From: Symsagittifera roscoffensis
Taxonomy: Eukaryota; Xenacoelomorpha; Acoela; Convolutidae
Length of the DNA stretch: 64,000 nt
NCBI RefSeq assembly: GCF_963678635.1
Contig: NC_087063.1
Location: 8,466,386-8,530,385, forward strand
Direction: 5' to 3'
Positions within the stretch are counted from its first letter, which is position 1. Each line of letters begins with the position of its first letter. The notes under the pieces were generated by a model. It did no database searches. It was not told where the DNA came from and saw nothing but the letters and a program-made list of their open reading frames with translations. A program made the translations under genes and the position numbers. Positions 1 to 13,900 of this stretch are shown piece after piece.

Positions 1-942
1 ACTGGTACGAAACTTAGGGCTGGAATTAAGCGCAATGACAAATTGAGATCATGATTAGTTTCGTACAGTCGCTTCAGGCCCACTTCGTTTATTTTCCGGT
101 TGAACGCTTGACATAAATGAAAATAGCAGCCTTTCAGCAACGCTCCGGTATGGTGACTAGCGAAAGCGTTCAGTGCTGCACGTTCAAAATCGAGGAGAAT
201 GCGGTGAGGCTCGGTGTTTTCGGTGATGGTTGATAACCCCTTCAGTAGCTTTTTGTAAGTGTGTTCTGTTTTGTTGGGCAACAGTGCATAAATGCAGGGG
301 GGGGGGGTAAAAGCCAGCGAGTTGAATGTGGATGGTGTAGAGTTGATAAAATTGAATCGGGCAAACTTTGAACGTTCCATCACACAGCCAAACATCTCGA
401 TGTAATATCAAACTCTGGATATTGTCCCGATCTCCAAAAATCAACACCCTTTCTGGATCTTCAATGCCGCTATCGAAGACGCAAAAATCCTCATGTTGCT
501 TTGGCACTTCAAAATGTCTGTCGACAATTGGAGGCAACGTGGGTCTATCATTTACCTTCTGTCGATTGAGGGCCCGGTTAATAGCCGACCGGCAAGGAAG
601 AGCTAATTGAACTGCTTTTTCTTCGGAGACAGACTGCAGGCCGTTTGCTATAATTATGCTGTTGACTGGTACTTGCTGTATTTTTGTGTCCTGTTTCATT
701 TTCTGCACGAGAAGCCTTGCATCCGAACGACCAGGAAATACTTCGTGCATGTGCTCATTTCTACAGGAAATGAGATCGTTTTCTCTGGTTATTGCTGTCG
801 TTTTGCATTTATGGGACCCCCATCTTGAACACTTCCAGTGAATGTTTCCATTCTTTGTTTCCTGTTTTTTCGTAAACTCGTGGCCACCGATTACAAGCGT
901 TCGCCAATTCTGTTGGGATAAACCCCAAGAAATTTGACTCAT
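1..942 (-). pseudogene. FLYWCH zinc finger plus MULE-type transposase fragment, frameshifted
   Basis: Reading the - strand from 942: a FLYWCH-like finger (HWKCSRWGSHKCKT ... HMH) covers about residues 20-70. It is followed by the MULE transposase start with its first catalytic Asp (WLCDGTFKVCP, about residue 187). At the run of 11 G (297-307) the frame is off by one; past it the homologous frame resumes with the second Asp (ILLDFERAAL) and GCYFHLCQA, and runs off the left edge. FLYWCH/MULE genes belong to Mutator-like DNA transposons. It is either a decayed copy or a homopolymer length error. It is antisense to the host gene. Confidence 0.85.
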
Positions 943-1687
943 TTTAGTAGATGTTATTCCAAGGGAAATTGATATAATGACGTAGTTTTGGTTTCATTCT
1001 TGTACGTGATTTTGAAAATTGGGGATTAAAACTTGTTAATTGAAATAAATTTCAGATTTTGAGGCTCTAATTGCGATTTAGTCTTTAGAACAATTTCCTT
1101 AAGTGAAAGACTCAAAATTGAGTCCAAAAATTTAGACTCAAATGAATTAACACGTGCTGTATCTTTCCGATTCTAATTAGGACTTTGAAAGATTACATTA
1201 TGATACCTCATTATGGTATATAGGGCAGATTAGTATAGGGTAGATTAGTATAGGGTAGATTGGTATAGGGTAGATTGGTATGTAGGGTATAATGGCATAG
1301 GGTAGAATGGTATAGGGTAGTTTGGAATAGGGTAGATTGTCCTGCCACCTTTAAATGATGGTTGATTAAAACTGAATGATGACAGTGATTTGGAGAAATT
1401 AACTCTTTCCTTTCTGTCTTTCTTAGTCCAAGGATTAAAAAAAAATTAAAAATTTTACTAATGAGCTCAAATTTTTGACAAATTTCGGATGTCTTGGCTG
1501 ACAAAAAAATTTAGCAAGTTGCTTAGCTTTCGAAACACTTTAGTTGCGCCGTTCCCCGCAGAGGATTTTTTTATACTTGCTAGTGCGACGTTTTGTGCAC
1601 CAGCGAAGTTTTGTGTTATTAAAAGTATTTTTAGTTAAATCTTACACTTTTCCTACAATAAGTCCATCATTTGAGTTTCTGTTTCAG
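943..1687. other. Intron sequence before exon 1
   Basis: No coding evidence. Contains AT-rich sequence and the 15-bp tandem array at 1216-1339. The frame at 1211-1504 on the - strand only translates the array. Confidence 0.6.
1216..1339. repeat. 15-bp minisatellite (TATAGGGTAGATTGG)n
   Basis: About eight imperfect copies of a 15-base unit, consensus TATAGGGTAGATTRG, with one shorter and one shifted copy in the middle. The G-triplets recur every unit. Confidence 0.9.
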
Positions 1688-1944
1688 GGCGCCATACTAT
1701 GACCTCAGTTATGACGTTGAGATCTGGGTGACAGCTGACAAATTCAACGACGATCCCGACCTCCTAGTCGATGACGTCATCGACGGGGTTCAGAAGACAG
1801 ACGTGCCCGTGTATTACTACCAGTTCAGGGTGTTTGTTCACGAGGGCATCAAAGACATTTTGGTGACCCCTTTGTACCCATTTCACCCCTTCGCACAAAC
1901 ACTGTCCAGTTACAAAATAAAAGTGGATGTTGATAATCCAGCAG
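1688..1944 (+). CDS. Exon 1: ectodomain, beta-sandwich start
   Basis: Begins after TTTCAG in phase 2 (one base completes a codon) and ends before GTACGT in phase 1. Encodes about 85 residues rich in aromatic and acidic residues (APYYDLSYDVEIW ... KIKVDVDNPA). The alternating hydrophobic pattern and its join to exon 2 suggest the strand-rich region before a PKD repeat. An upstream exon must exist because the incoming phase needs two bases from the left. Confidence 0.85.
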
Positions 1945-4900
1945 GTACGTTTGGTCTTCATTAAGATTTCGGGTCTTTTCTGTCATACGGCCCAAATATA
2001 TGACATAGTATTAACTGAGCTTCTGTTTTCCATTGAGAATCCAGGTTTTCTTTGCTGGAAGTAATTTCAACCAATCAGATTTGAGTATAATGATACAATT
2101 ATCAAAATATGAAAAATATAATTTTTGGGCTGTATAACAGAAAACACCCAAGATTTTCTTCCTGTGGGGGGAGGGGAGAGAACAAAAAGTTAATTGAAGT
2201 TTTTTGTTTTTCCTGTGAATCTTGAAATTGAAAGGAGTTTGGTCTCAATCTATAAAGATCATCGTTAAAAAACTAAAATTTGGTAGAACAAAAACACCCG
2301 GCTCGTCTCTTATGAAGTTAAACGTCACATAAATATTTGATTATTTACCAGGAATCAACGATTCAGAACTCCACCCAACTAATAGTCGATTTGATTTCTC
2401 GTATAAATCAGTGTTCTGAATTCCTTGTCCCGCTTTTTAAGAGGCAATAAGAGGTTGTCTCGAGGAAATGGGTATATCAAACAATTTGCTGGGCTCGTTC
2501 TCACAACTCTCCTGGAATATACGTCGTAAGCCAATCATAAAAGAGAATAGAAAATAATTTGTACGTTTGTTTTGTTATTTCAATTGTGATTGCCTTACGA
2601 CTTTGTCTGCTTGATTAGAAGTCTACTTGTTGACCGCGCTCCTAACTCTAACCTGATTTTGCTAATTAATAATAATAATTACCGATTGCTAATCGATTCA
2701 TAGAATGAACTAAAACGCCATTTCTAGGAACGCCTTTCTTTTTTGCGCAAGTTTATGGCGCCGCTTCCTTCTTCAAAATTAGATTACGTTCGAGTCCACA
2801 AGTTAATTTTTTTAAAAAGGCCAAAGCGGAATCTTTGTGAGGTTCGACGCTGAATAGTATAGTCTTAATTCATTAATGCGGACCATCCAATCCGATTTTT
2901 AAATTATCATATTTCTCTTTGACCTCATTTAACTATGAAAATTAAATTTTGTTCAGCATTCTACTTCGGTTTGAAAATCAGCATTAGTTGGGGAGACGAT
3001 AGAGACACCCTGACCAACGAGGACTTCATAAAAGCTACCGAATTCGACCACGTCTATCTGGCTACTACCCCATTCGAGGTCTGCATTCAAGTCGAAAACG
3101 AAGTGTCTAACGCCGAGGTTTGTTGGAATGTGAAGCCGAAGCACCCTGTACTCGACAAATATGAAGTTGAGTTTTCGGATGCCGCCATTGGGTGTTTGTG
3201 CGGGGCCACACCGTTGCTAGGCAATCAAGATGGTTAGTAATTTTATAATTAACAGTTTCAAATTTTTATTAAAAGAGTTTATAAGCTAAAACAGAGCTGT
3301 CAGTGGTATTCCATTGCTTTATAGCTCAACTAGTATGCTTTTTGTATCTTAGAAATAATCAAAACAATTCAAAAATCATTTGAATGATCCAGAGGCGTGC
3401 GCATAATTTTTTCTAGGGGGGGGGGGCTTCGAAAAATTTTGAAAAATTTGTGGATCTTTTTTTTTAAAGGTAGACTAATTTGATTTTCCGAGCTCTCCGA
3501 AAAAACTAAAAGAATCCTGTTTTGTCAATAGTATTCTGCGCTGTATGCAAATTTTTCAAAAAACAGGCCAAAAAACGTCGTTTCTGGGCACTTTTTGGAA
3601 AATGATGACAAAAAATGCGTTTTTTCGGCGAGCGCTCCCCCTCAAAATTAGTTATATTGGCTCCGAAGGCTAAATTGAGGGGGTTCATTTTGGCTGAATT
3701 TTTGCGGTGACTATGTACATTGATTTAGAGGAGTATGAGCTCCCCAAATGAAGTTCAATTTCCAAAACTTTCTCAGAATTTTTTTTGTCGGTTTTAAGTT
3801 TGTCGGTTATGCTAATTTTTCATTGCAAAATTGGGTTTTTCGTGGTTTCGGAAGAGTTTGGTATCTCCAAATGACGTGGCTCAATAAAAATCAACACTTT
3901 TTTTACGCATAAAATAAATTTTGCAAATTATTTTAAATAATTTCAAATTAATTACAGGTGTGCTGGACGTCAGTCTTATAATCCCCACAGCAGAGGCCGC
4001 CCACTTTGTAGACTTTTTTCCAACCAATGCGACTGCGTACTTCGACTGGGATCCCGATGTCGAGGACTTGCAATCAGTGGATTTGGTGTCTGGTGCGCAC
4101 ACTCCCAGCAACCCCATAGTGTTTAATGTTGTCTACACTTCGAGTGGATGTCGCAATGTGACGCTTACTGTCAGCAATGTCATTTCGATGATCCGGTTCA
4201 AGCAAAGGGTGAGTCAAAACACGTGATCAGATGTTTCATTGAGTGTGAATTCACTGAGATTTTTCACCAGTTTTTCTAAGCACTGTTGGAATAATGTGGA
4301 GGATAAACATAAACACACGCTCAAAAACTGCTCTGTAACCTTTACCTGCTTTAGGCGTTTTTCTAACAAAGTTGGAGAAAATTTCAAGCATGATTAGGGG
4401 TGGTTCTCATTGCAGTTTTTGGGCGGTTTTTCAGCAATATCTCGACTTGGCTGGTTACTGCTCACGCAATTCAAAAATTTTAACTGCTCCGACGACCACT
4501 GTCAGAGTTCTGAGCTTTTTCCAGCCGAATTTGAACACTTGAAAGAAAGCTCGTGGGATTCAGGTAATCAATTTGCAGCTTTTTCAACCCTGATTGCTGT
4601 TTTTAAGCGCTGTCTAAGCACCGGCGAAAACGCAGTCCAAATTATTTCGTTTTTCAGACAAATTTAGACAAAATTTTTTTTTAAAATGTCCAAACTCGTT
4701 TTTTCACTTTCGATAAGTGCTCGATTGCATTTTGCATATGGCCACTTTAATGGTTTTTGATCCGCCATTCACTGAGAAGTCGGATGCTTATCACTCCATG
4801 TCCATATTTTTCAGTTTTTTAGCCAAGGTAACGCCACCTGTGATGGTTAGCTGTGCAGATGCTTTGATGTTGCCGATTTTGGTCAGCTATTTCGATGAAC

Positions 4901-7900
4901 GCCAACTTGCCATCAACCTAGCAATATATTCACTCCGTGGTTTTTTATTTAATGGTCTAATGAGACCGAACACACCTTAATCTAGGATCACGCGTTTACT
5001 TCTCATTCGTATTGGCTAATTGGGAACGAGCCAGAGGTTTATGTACTGTCTTTTCAACTCTTGAACTCAATTTTGTCGGGTCCGATTAAACTGAAGGGCT
5101 GATTGAAAGTCTGAATAGATCTGACTTCGGCCAATTTTGTGATTTGACAGGGATACCTATTTGAGTACGCTTGCGATTACATTGACAGGGATCCCTATTT
5201 GATGACGCTTGCGATTAGCAAGCGATATCAAATCGAAATGTAGACTTTTTTCTGGTTGAAAACTAGTTTAACAAAATCAGTTTTTCATATGCTGCTGCAA
5301 AATCAGTTTTTTTTCGGGTTAACTGGTGTCTGGTCAAAAATTGTCGGCCTTGTTTCCTTTTCGTAAAGTTTGTTCAGCTGCTATATTGATTTTCAAATGT
5401 CTTGCTTCGAATTTTTGCCCAGAATTCCTGTTTGATAAAAAATAAGTAATATGAAAGTGTATGGTATTGGGTTTTTGTTTACTTCATTTTGTTGAGAAGC
5501 TTTGGAATATTTTGTCAGTTTTAATCCCTTCTACCCATTTTCACAAAAGTGGTATCCATAGAAAGACCGCCTACATTTTTGTAGACTGCATGCTCCACTG
5601 GTCTTTTTTGCGCTTTGCTCCTTTGTCTACAGTCATCGAAAAAGTTTGTGGGGGAATATTTGACCAATGTTTTTGATTTTTTTTTACGTTTTGTCAGAAA
5701 CAAAACTGAGATTATGGTTTCAATGAGTAGAACGGATTTGAAAAATCCATAAGCGGCTACGCCAAGGCTTTTTCACACATAAATTATGGCCCTTAGAATA
5801 AACAAAATGTTGATTTTTTTTACTGTTTCTTGAATTTTTCTCTATATTTTCTCAAACACTAACCTCCCAAACCTGAGTTTGTGGGTTCAATGGAGATAAA
5901 GAGTAAAATGTCACAAAAAGTTCTGGTCCTTGGAAAAGTCAAAACTTTGATTATTTTTTTTTTCTCGAGAGTCACCCTTTTAAACTTGGGTTTTTTGAAT
6001 CAATCGATTAAAGAGATTGCGTTAATCTGTTCTGCATAAGCGGTTACGCTCCATTTTTCTGAACAAAAAGATATGATTCTCGGAAATGTCAACTTTAGGA
6101 TGTGTCGATCGTTTTCGGACTTTTCTCTATAACTATCTGGCCAAATCTGATATCATAGGTTTAATTATCCATCAGATTATGGAAGCTTACTTTTATAATT
6201 TGCTATTATTTTATAAGAAGTTATGAACTTCGAACAAGTAAAAATTTTCAAATTTTGAAAGCTTTTTTGAAGTCCCGCAGCAGTATAATAAATTCAGAAC
6301 ATATCAATCATGTACCTCCAGCTTTAGCTGGGCCCTAGGTGTTCTTCATCGAGAAATACGAAAACTTTTGGTTTACCTAGTTGTTTTCATTACTTTCATT
6401 TTTTTCGACTTTTGCTTTTTTAAGATTGTGTTGAATCGCAAGTGGCACGAAGCTAAGCTTCGCCTCTGTTATCAATTTCATGCTTGAAGGTCCATGAATT
6501 TGAGGATAACTTACTCTCACTTGCCTAATTCGATGAGTTTGAGTTTTTGAGAGATTTCTCAACGATATGGGAAACAATCAATCCGTTGGTGCAAAAAGAA
6601 GCTCTTTTCTATTTTTTCTATTCATACTTTTTATTCTGGGTAAAAAAAATCTAGGGCTGTTTGAATAGCTGCAACAGTTCGCTGCTGCTGAATGAAGACG
6701 ACGTTGGTCAGGAAATTTCCAAAAACTACGAAATCTTTTTTTTTGGTTTGAGCTGGAACTTATTTTTGTAAGATTAACCTTTTTTTGCTTGACACTCAAG
6801 TTTACCTTTGGATACTTTTCATTTACGCGTATTGAATTAATATTTCAAAAGTTTGGACAATTCCTTGATTGCTTGCTTTTCCTTTTTTCGAATATTTTGT
6901 GAGCACCCTGTAAAAATTGGTGATTTTTTGCTTGAAATTATTTCCTCCAAATTTCAATAATAGTGATTTGTAGAATTAGACAACTGCATCACCAATTCAA
7001 CGTGCACGGATGCTATTTTATTCAACCAATTACTGCAATAACTTAGCGAGATTTATTGTGACTGCTTTTTCTCAAATAAAAAGTAAATAATTGAAATCAA
7101 GAGTGGAGTTTACTGATTTTGGTACAACTTGAGAAATTTCTAGAATGACACCGATTGCGCGTTTTTTTTTGGGTCGACTTTGATTTTTCTTCAGTTGTGC
7201 GTTTGCTAAACTGATAAACCTTCAAAAATTTTTATTATATTTCTGCCAAACTAACAAATATTTTTCTTTGAAATAGCTCAATTCGTGGATTTTCACTTCA
7301 GTTTTTTTGGCTTTTAGCGTTTTTATGTTTATTTTAAAGCTTCTTTTTGCTATCTAAAGTTGCTAGGAAAAACGCGACAACTCGAGCGATTCAAACTACC
7401 TAAGCTGAAACTGGAACTCCGCCAGTTTCAGCTCAGAGTAGTTTGAAGTTTAAGTCACCCTGATTCATGAGCTACTGTGGCTGATAATTGCTGTTTGGAC
7501 TGAAGTAAAATGAATGAATTTGATTGATTTTTTGTTAAGGGATCAAAAGTTTTATTGCCGCGAAAAAAACCTCTCTGTGTCGGGATGTCTTGGCCCTGCT
7601 CTCAATGGCTGGCTGATTAGGGTCAATACTTTGAACCCATAAGTTGACATGGCCGTATTTGTTGGTTTCGCAAAAGTATACTTAGTTATATGGGTTGTGA
7701 TTGACCGGCATTTTTTTCAAAATTTTTGTGTAATTAAATCTCACTTCTCTCTGATATCTGGGCTGTTCAACTTCAGCTTTCATTTGTTCCTTGCTGCGGC
7801 CATTTGACCTTCTTTTTCTTCAATTTCGGCTTCCAGCTTTTTTCGTTTCTGGTTGCTACTATTAATTGTCTTCTGTTTTCACTTATATGATGAAAAACTA

Positions 7901-10900
7901 TCAATCAGTTTTTTTGCTTGTTTTTGGCTCAGTCCGCACTCCGTCTTCGGTGGGTATAAAAACAAGGACACTCCTTAAACGCGTTGGACGATGACTGTGT
8001 AGATCCCCACAAAGCGACGATTCAGCTTTTTCGCCAGCTTGAGTTCCCCCAATTGTCTGATTTTTAAATCCCTGGTTTTTGTTTTTACTGTTCTCCTGTC
8101 CATTAGCAAAATGCGCCGACCTGACCTCTTTTTTCCGCGTAAAATTTTTAATTTCAGGTCAATTTATCAAATCATTTGCCATATTTTAGTTTTCTTCTGT
8201 TTGTATAGCAAACATGACATTGAGATTTTAGCTGCCAAGTTTTGATCAAAAATTTGTTTTTTTTTTCACGTTCAATTAATCTCATTTTACGAAAAGGTTC
8301 TCCATCTCAAAAAAAGTTCTTCATCTGACCAGATCCTCAGTATGTGCTCTCTCAAATGATTTCCTGCTGACTCGCTTGTAAAAATTTATGGATGACTTGG
8401 ATAACTGTTAATTTTTTTCCGTCTATCTTTCAAGTTGCTTGGAGTTGTCTTTTTCTTAGGCAAACTTTTAACGAAGCGGATGTCTCTCAACCAGTTTTTT
8501 AAGATTTAATCAAAACTGGTGTCTTTCAACCAGACTGACGTTTTTCTGTTAACATTTTTTGCTTCTGAGTAAAAATTAAGCGCCAGGCTAAGTTTTATGA
8601 CTGTTTATTCTTGTCAATTTGAGCGAGCGTTAAGCCCACCTAGATGCAATAGATAAAATGGCAATCTTATGACAAATAGTGAATAAGTGCCTGTATGTTT
8701 GGTATCTGTCTTTATCTAACAAAATGTCTACTTTTGATCTTAACTCAAGAAAAGAAGCTGACAACAAAACTTTCAGTTTTTCTGATTTAGACCTCAAGTG
8801 GCTATCTAAATCTTACTCTTATGTCTCCTAGTCTCCATGGATCTAGAGGGTACTGGTTCATGCGAGCTAGGTCTTGGAGTTTATCCAGAAGGAGAACAAC
8901 TGTATTCAAATTTTTATTCAAATTGTTCTGGTGCTGAAACTACAAGTAGTTTCAGCACTTACAAATAAGTGACAATGTTAGAGATTGAATATGATTGGTT
9001 AGTTATTAATATTTTATAGTGATAATCTATCAATAAAATAATTGGTTCATAAAAACTAGTTTAGAACTGGTTCCATTAGCAACAAAACAATTAGACAATT
9101 AAAACAGAAGACACTTTGGATAAATTTGGGTCGTGAAAATAAGCTTAAAAATTGATAAACCAACATTTATTTTGCTATAACCTGAGTGTGGTGGCGTGAA
9201 CTAGCCGAATAAAAAATTTTGAGGAGTTTTGATCAAAACAATGGGAATGTTTAAATTAAAGGAAACTTATTCTAGCCCTTAACTTTGACGGATAGTTATA
9301 GCATTAAGCATCAAAATTATCAAACATTTTTGTGAAAGTTTAACCGGTTCACCATCAATCGGTTTTTTTTTCAAAAACACGAAGACTTGTTGAGTTTTCT
9401 ATTGTGACCTATGCAAACATTCTCTTAATTGCATTTCTCTGTTTTTGCTATCATGTAGCCTATACGAACTTCTCTAACTTAAAAAATTACATGTTTTGAA
9501 ATCAAGAAAAACAGATTTTTCCGGGCATTCGAATCATAATGAGCAAAAGTTTTATGATTGAGCGGTTTCTTTTCAGGAATAAGTTTTAAAAAAATAGGTT
9601 TTCGTTAAAAATTATTTTGCTGTGTCGTGCTCGTAGGATACAAAAGTTTTGTTGTGTCGTACTCGTAGGTGTGTGTTTACGAGAGAATCACAGGCGTGCA
9701 AATTGAGGAATTCGTGTCTATGCTAGAGGGACAAGTGATGGAAGAAGATCCAGTCACGTTTCCATCTGATTCCACAGTGTGTGACTATCCGACCACAGAT
9801 ACCAACTGCAAAATATACCTGAACAGATATCACTACCACAGGATTACAATGAATCAAACATCAAGTTAGTTTCAAACCATTAAAATATTGATTGAATCAA
9901 ACATCAAGTTAGTTTCAAACCATTAAAATATTGATTGAATCAAACTTCAAGTTAGTTTAAAACCATTGAGTCTGCGGATAATCAGCAAACCGCCATGTCT
10001 ACGAACCGCCATATTTTGGAGCGGAAATGACATTGTTACGTAACAGTAGGAATTACCTAACAGCTGGATAGCAATAGTGATAATCTGTTGTTGTTGCATA
10101 ACAATATAAGTTTTCCACTTGTTGGAGTGGTAATACTATTGTCGGTTTGTTGGCCCTTCGGCTTGTTAGCCTACCGCCATTAAATCATTGATTAAAACTT
10201 AATACCAGAAAAAAACGCGTTGTGTCACTCATTCGAACTCATTATTGTCTTAAAGAATTTAACTGTTCCGACCCTTGCAAATGGGGAGGAACTTAGTATT
10301 CGGGTGGGTTTCCCACGCAAAATCAGGTACCACAAATAATAATCGGATAGGGTCGAGTGATATATCATATAGAAGCCTTTTTAGTCGTTACTAATTTGAT
10401 TTTTTTTGTATTTTTATTAGACTATGGTCGGAACTTTCTGTGCTATTCGCACAGCAACCGGCTATCCTTGTTTTAAATTGAATACTTATGTGTGCTTCGT
10501 TCACTTGAACAAATACGAGTACCACAGGATAAGACCGACCCAAATTTCTAGTTGGTTTCCAAAAATTTAATATAGTTTTGATTGTTTCGTACTATAAATA
10601 AAAAATATCAACAAGATTACATAGAAAAATCTCAAAATTTGTAATTTTTATTCAGCTATGGTGAATCAAACTTTTGAGTGGCAGTGGAACGATGAGTCAG
10701 ATATGCCTGAAGAAGTGAAGATCAACTCACCAGTTGCATTACACAAATTCTACTACTCGGTAACTGAGTCTAAAATTCAATCGGAATATTTGTTCTTCAG
10801 ATGTAGAGAGATAACTCTGGTACAAAAAAAGCTAATTAGCTTGCCGTTTTTAGTTTTGATTTCAAAAACGGTTTTTACCGAAATTTTGTTTCAAAAAACA

Positions 10901-13900
10901 GTATGTTTCGAAAAAAAACGTTTCATAAAAAATGGACCACTATTTTTTTTGAAAAAACCTTGTTTCAAAAAAAATGTAGTATTTTCTGACAAAAGAGTTT
11001 TCAAAAAAAATGTTTCAGTATAATGTTTAAAAATAAAGATTTAGGAAGAGTCAGCCCCCCTGCCGACTCAAAGGGTCCCCCCTTTGGTACTTTTTGAGAA
11101 ATCCATTTTTGGCCGACCAAAATTTTTCTAAAGTGCCCAAAAACGGCTTTTTTGACATGTTTTTTCAAAAAATTGCCTGCGGAGCAAAAAAATATTTGGC
11201 CAAAACAGCGTCTTTTTAAAGCTTTAGGAGAGGCTCGGAGAAGAGAATCAATTTGGTCGACCTAAATAAAAAGGTCGCCAAAATCCTAGATCCGCCCCTG
11301 GAAAGGGTTTAGAAATATTTCACTAAAAATGGCTCAGAAATGGTTCAGTATATGTAGTGAGGTGAGAGACTATGAATCTTTTTTTTTCGATGTTAATTCT
11401 TGCTCGAAAAGATATTGTCCAGAAGCATGAGTCAGCCGTCTTTGTATTTTTGTACCCCATTTGATTCAAAGATAATACTGGTCTTAGAACTATGATTTGA
11501 TATGGAATTATGTTCTCTTCAACTACCAGTCCCCCCTATCCCCCCTATCACCCCCCCCCCGACCCCCCCCCCCCCCTATCCCCCCATATCCCCCTTATCC
11601 CCCTATGAACCACTCCTATGAAGAACTAAATCAATGTTCCACTTTCTCCATTTTGCTTTCAATTTTCATCAATTTAGACCTATGGTCTTCAAAACTATGT
11701 GGAGCTGGGATCATTGGCAGTGCGACTTTCACACCCACTTCAGAACGATGATTCAGGCCCGAACGCAGGTAATTTTCCCACTTGTTAAAAATAAATTACA
11801 GAAATTCTTGTTATTCTTGAAAAGTTATTTATTGAAACATCGTTTCAAGAATACCTGGCAATTAATAGAAAAAACCATAAGCAAAATTTCATGAGCTCCC
11901 TTTTCTCTCAGCGATTCATAGCTCCTCTCTACTCAAACAATTCCCCTTTCTATGGTACTATTATCTTATTTAATTCCCTAGTGGGTTCTTCAATTAGTTT
12001 GTTCACGTAGCGGTTCTACACCCGATCGTGTCTTCCGATGGCTATGTGTACCGAATTGCCCTGGCGCCTTCTGTTCCTCAAGTTAGGGCAGTCAGTTCAG
12101 TTTGGAAGCTAGAGGACACTGTCGAAGCCACTCTGGTACTCGAAGATGTGGGTAAGTACAACTCAACAATGTCAAATTTAAATAAAATTGTCAACCAAAT
12201 TTTTTAAATTAAACAAAAATAGCAGGTGGTTGAGCAAGTAATAAATGAATTGAAAAGTAGCACCGGGTGAATTTTCGTCTGCTGTAATTTTTTTGCTATG
12301 ATATCAAAAATTCGGGAATCATTTTTTTTTTTCAAAAATTTTTCAAATTTTTTTGATGAAATTTAAGTTTTTTTCTTAAGCTGGAGTAAAAATGGAAGAA
12401 GTATTTGATTTCAGGTTGGAAGACTTGTTGCTTCACTTTCTGCGAGGGATGCACACAGCCTCTGGCATTCCTGCAATCCTTTTACGACAGCGAAGATCTC
12501 AACACCGGGGTAGCTTTCTAACAATTCTATCTTCAAATCATATCTTAGAAACGGTACAAAGTTCTCGATATTTTTTAGTGATAATCATCGCAAAATTTTT
12601 TGGTGATTCATTTTAGTTTCGAATCAAAACTGTGTGCTTCCCTATGATTAAATGAATCTGCAAATGATGGTAAAATTTTTATGATTTCAGTTTGAACTTA
12701 CAAATTTTGACAGCAAAGAGCTTAAGTCAAAGGAAGATTAGTCAATAATTCCTTCAGATAATGCAACGACTTTGCAGAATGTTTTTATTTCTTAAGATTT
12801 TATTGTGCGCAGACAGGAAAATAGCGAAAAAAGTGGGAAACCGGAAATAAATGTTTGTTTGTATTAGGCACCCGATCCCGACGGAAACCTGAGAAATGGA
12901 TATGACAGATGCAACAGTCAGTCTAACTCTAGCAACGCCTGGGCCAATGAAAATGCGTCAGTTTAATTTAAACTTTGATATAACATTTGATACAGAAATC
13001 CGAAGGGTGTGTATATTACAGTTACAAAAAAGCTTTCACCCTTACTTGAAGAGCCAACGAAACAGCTAGTGGCGTCAATATTTGATTTTAAGAGTGATGT
13101 TGAATCCAAAAAAAATCACAAAAAAAACTTCGCTGTAAAATTATAAGTAATCAAATTCTCAATTTGCTAAAAATTTTGGTTTTATTTGAAATTAAAAAAA
13201 AAACTTCCCTACAGTTTATTACACTAGCCATCAGCGTAGTGTATTATTACGAACCTTCTTTTTTTTCTAAGCTAACTCGCAAATGAAAGTGATAGCATTG
13301 AAAATTTCATAGCATCTGTTCTCTGCTTTATTTGTGGCTTGTGTTTGGCAGATATTAAGCGTCCGTGATGGAGTGGCTCGTGTGTGAGATTCATAATCTC
13401 TAGGTCGTAGTTTTGAATCTGAGACCTTGCCGAATTTTTGCTGGCTGGAGGCTTAATTATGATTTTTATTGCATTTTTTTCAGCGGCTTTTTGTCGTGTT
13501 CTGTCGTGACAAATCTATGAAAAATTACATTGGCATTAAAAACATTGAAGTTTTCTAAGAATTTTTATAATAACTTTTTGAAAAGTTTTGCAGATGATTT
13601 TTTTACTCTGTTGGAAGTCCTAAAACAACAAGGCTTCTCATTTCAACCTTATAACCATACACGGCTGCCAGTATCAAGGAAAAAATCTAAATGTTCCAGC
13701 CACTTTTTAGCGTCGTTGAAAAAAAATTTGCGTAATAATTGTTGGGAATCTGCAAACAATATAAAAAAAGCAATGTTTTTCTTTAATAATTCCTCGCACA
13801 TACCACGAAAAAGAAAATTGACATATGTTTATCTGCTGATGTGTTGAAAAGAGTAAATTGCTAGCCTCATACTAGTTTGGAAAGATTTAATTTGCCCCGT

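Noticed and set aside
1216-1339. Possible CRISPR array
   Set aside because: Contiguous 15-bp tandem units with no spacers, in an animal genome.
4410-4980. Two sense frames of 85-87 codons in intron 3
   Set aside because: No family resemblance, no phase-compatible splice sites linking them to exons 3 and 4, which already join in frame.
11497-11751. Pro-rich 84-codon frame
   Set aside because: Translation of the C-rich tract.
13361-13427. Functional tRNA-Met gene
   Set aside because: Acceptor and D stems do not pair well and the sequence resembles a SINE head; no Pol III terminator at the right distance was seen.
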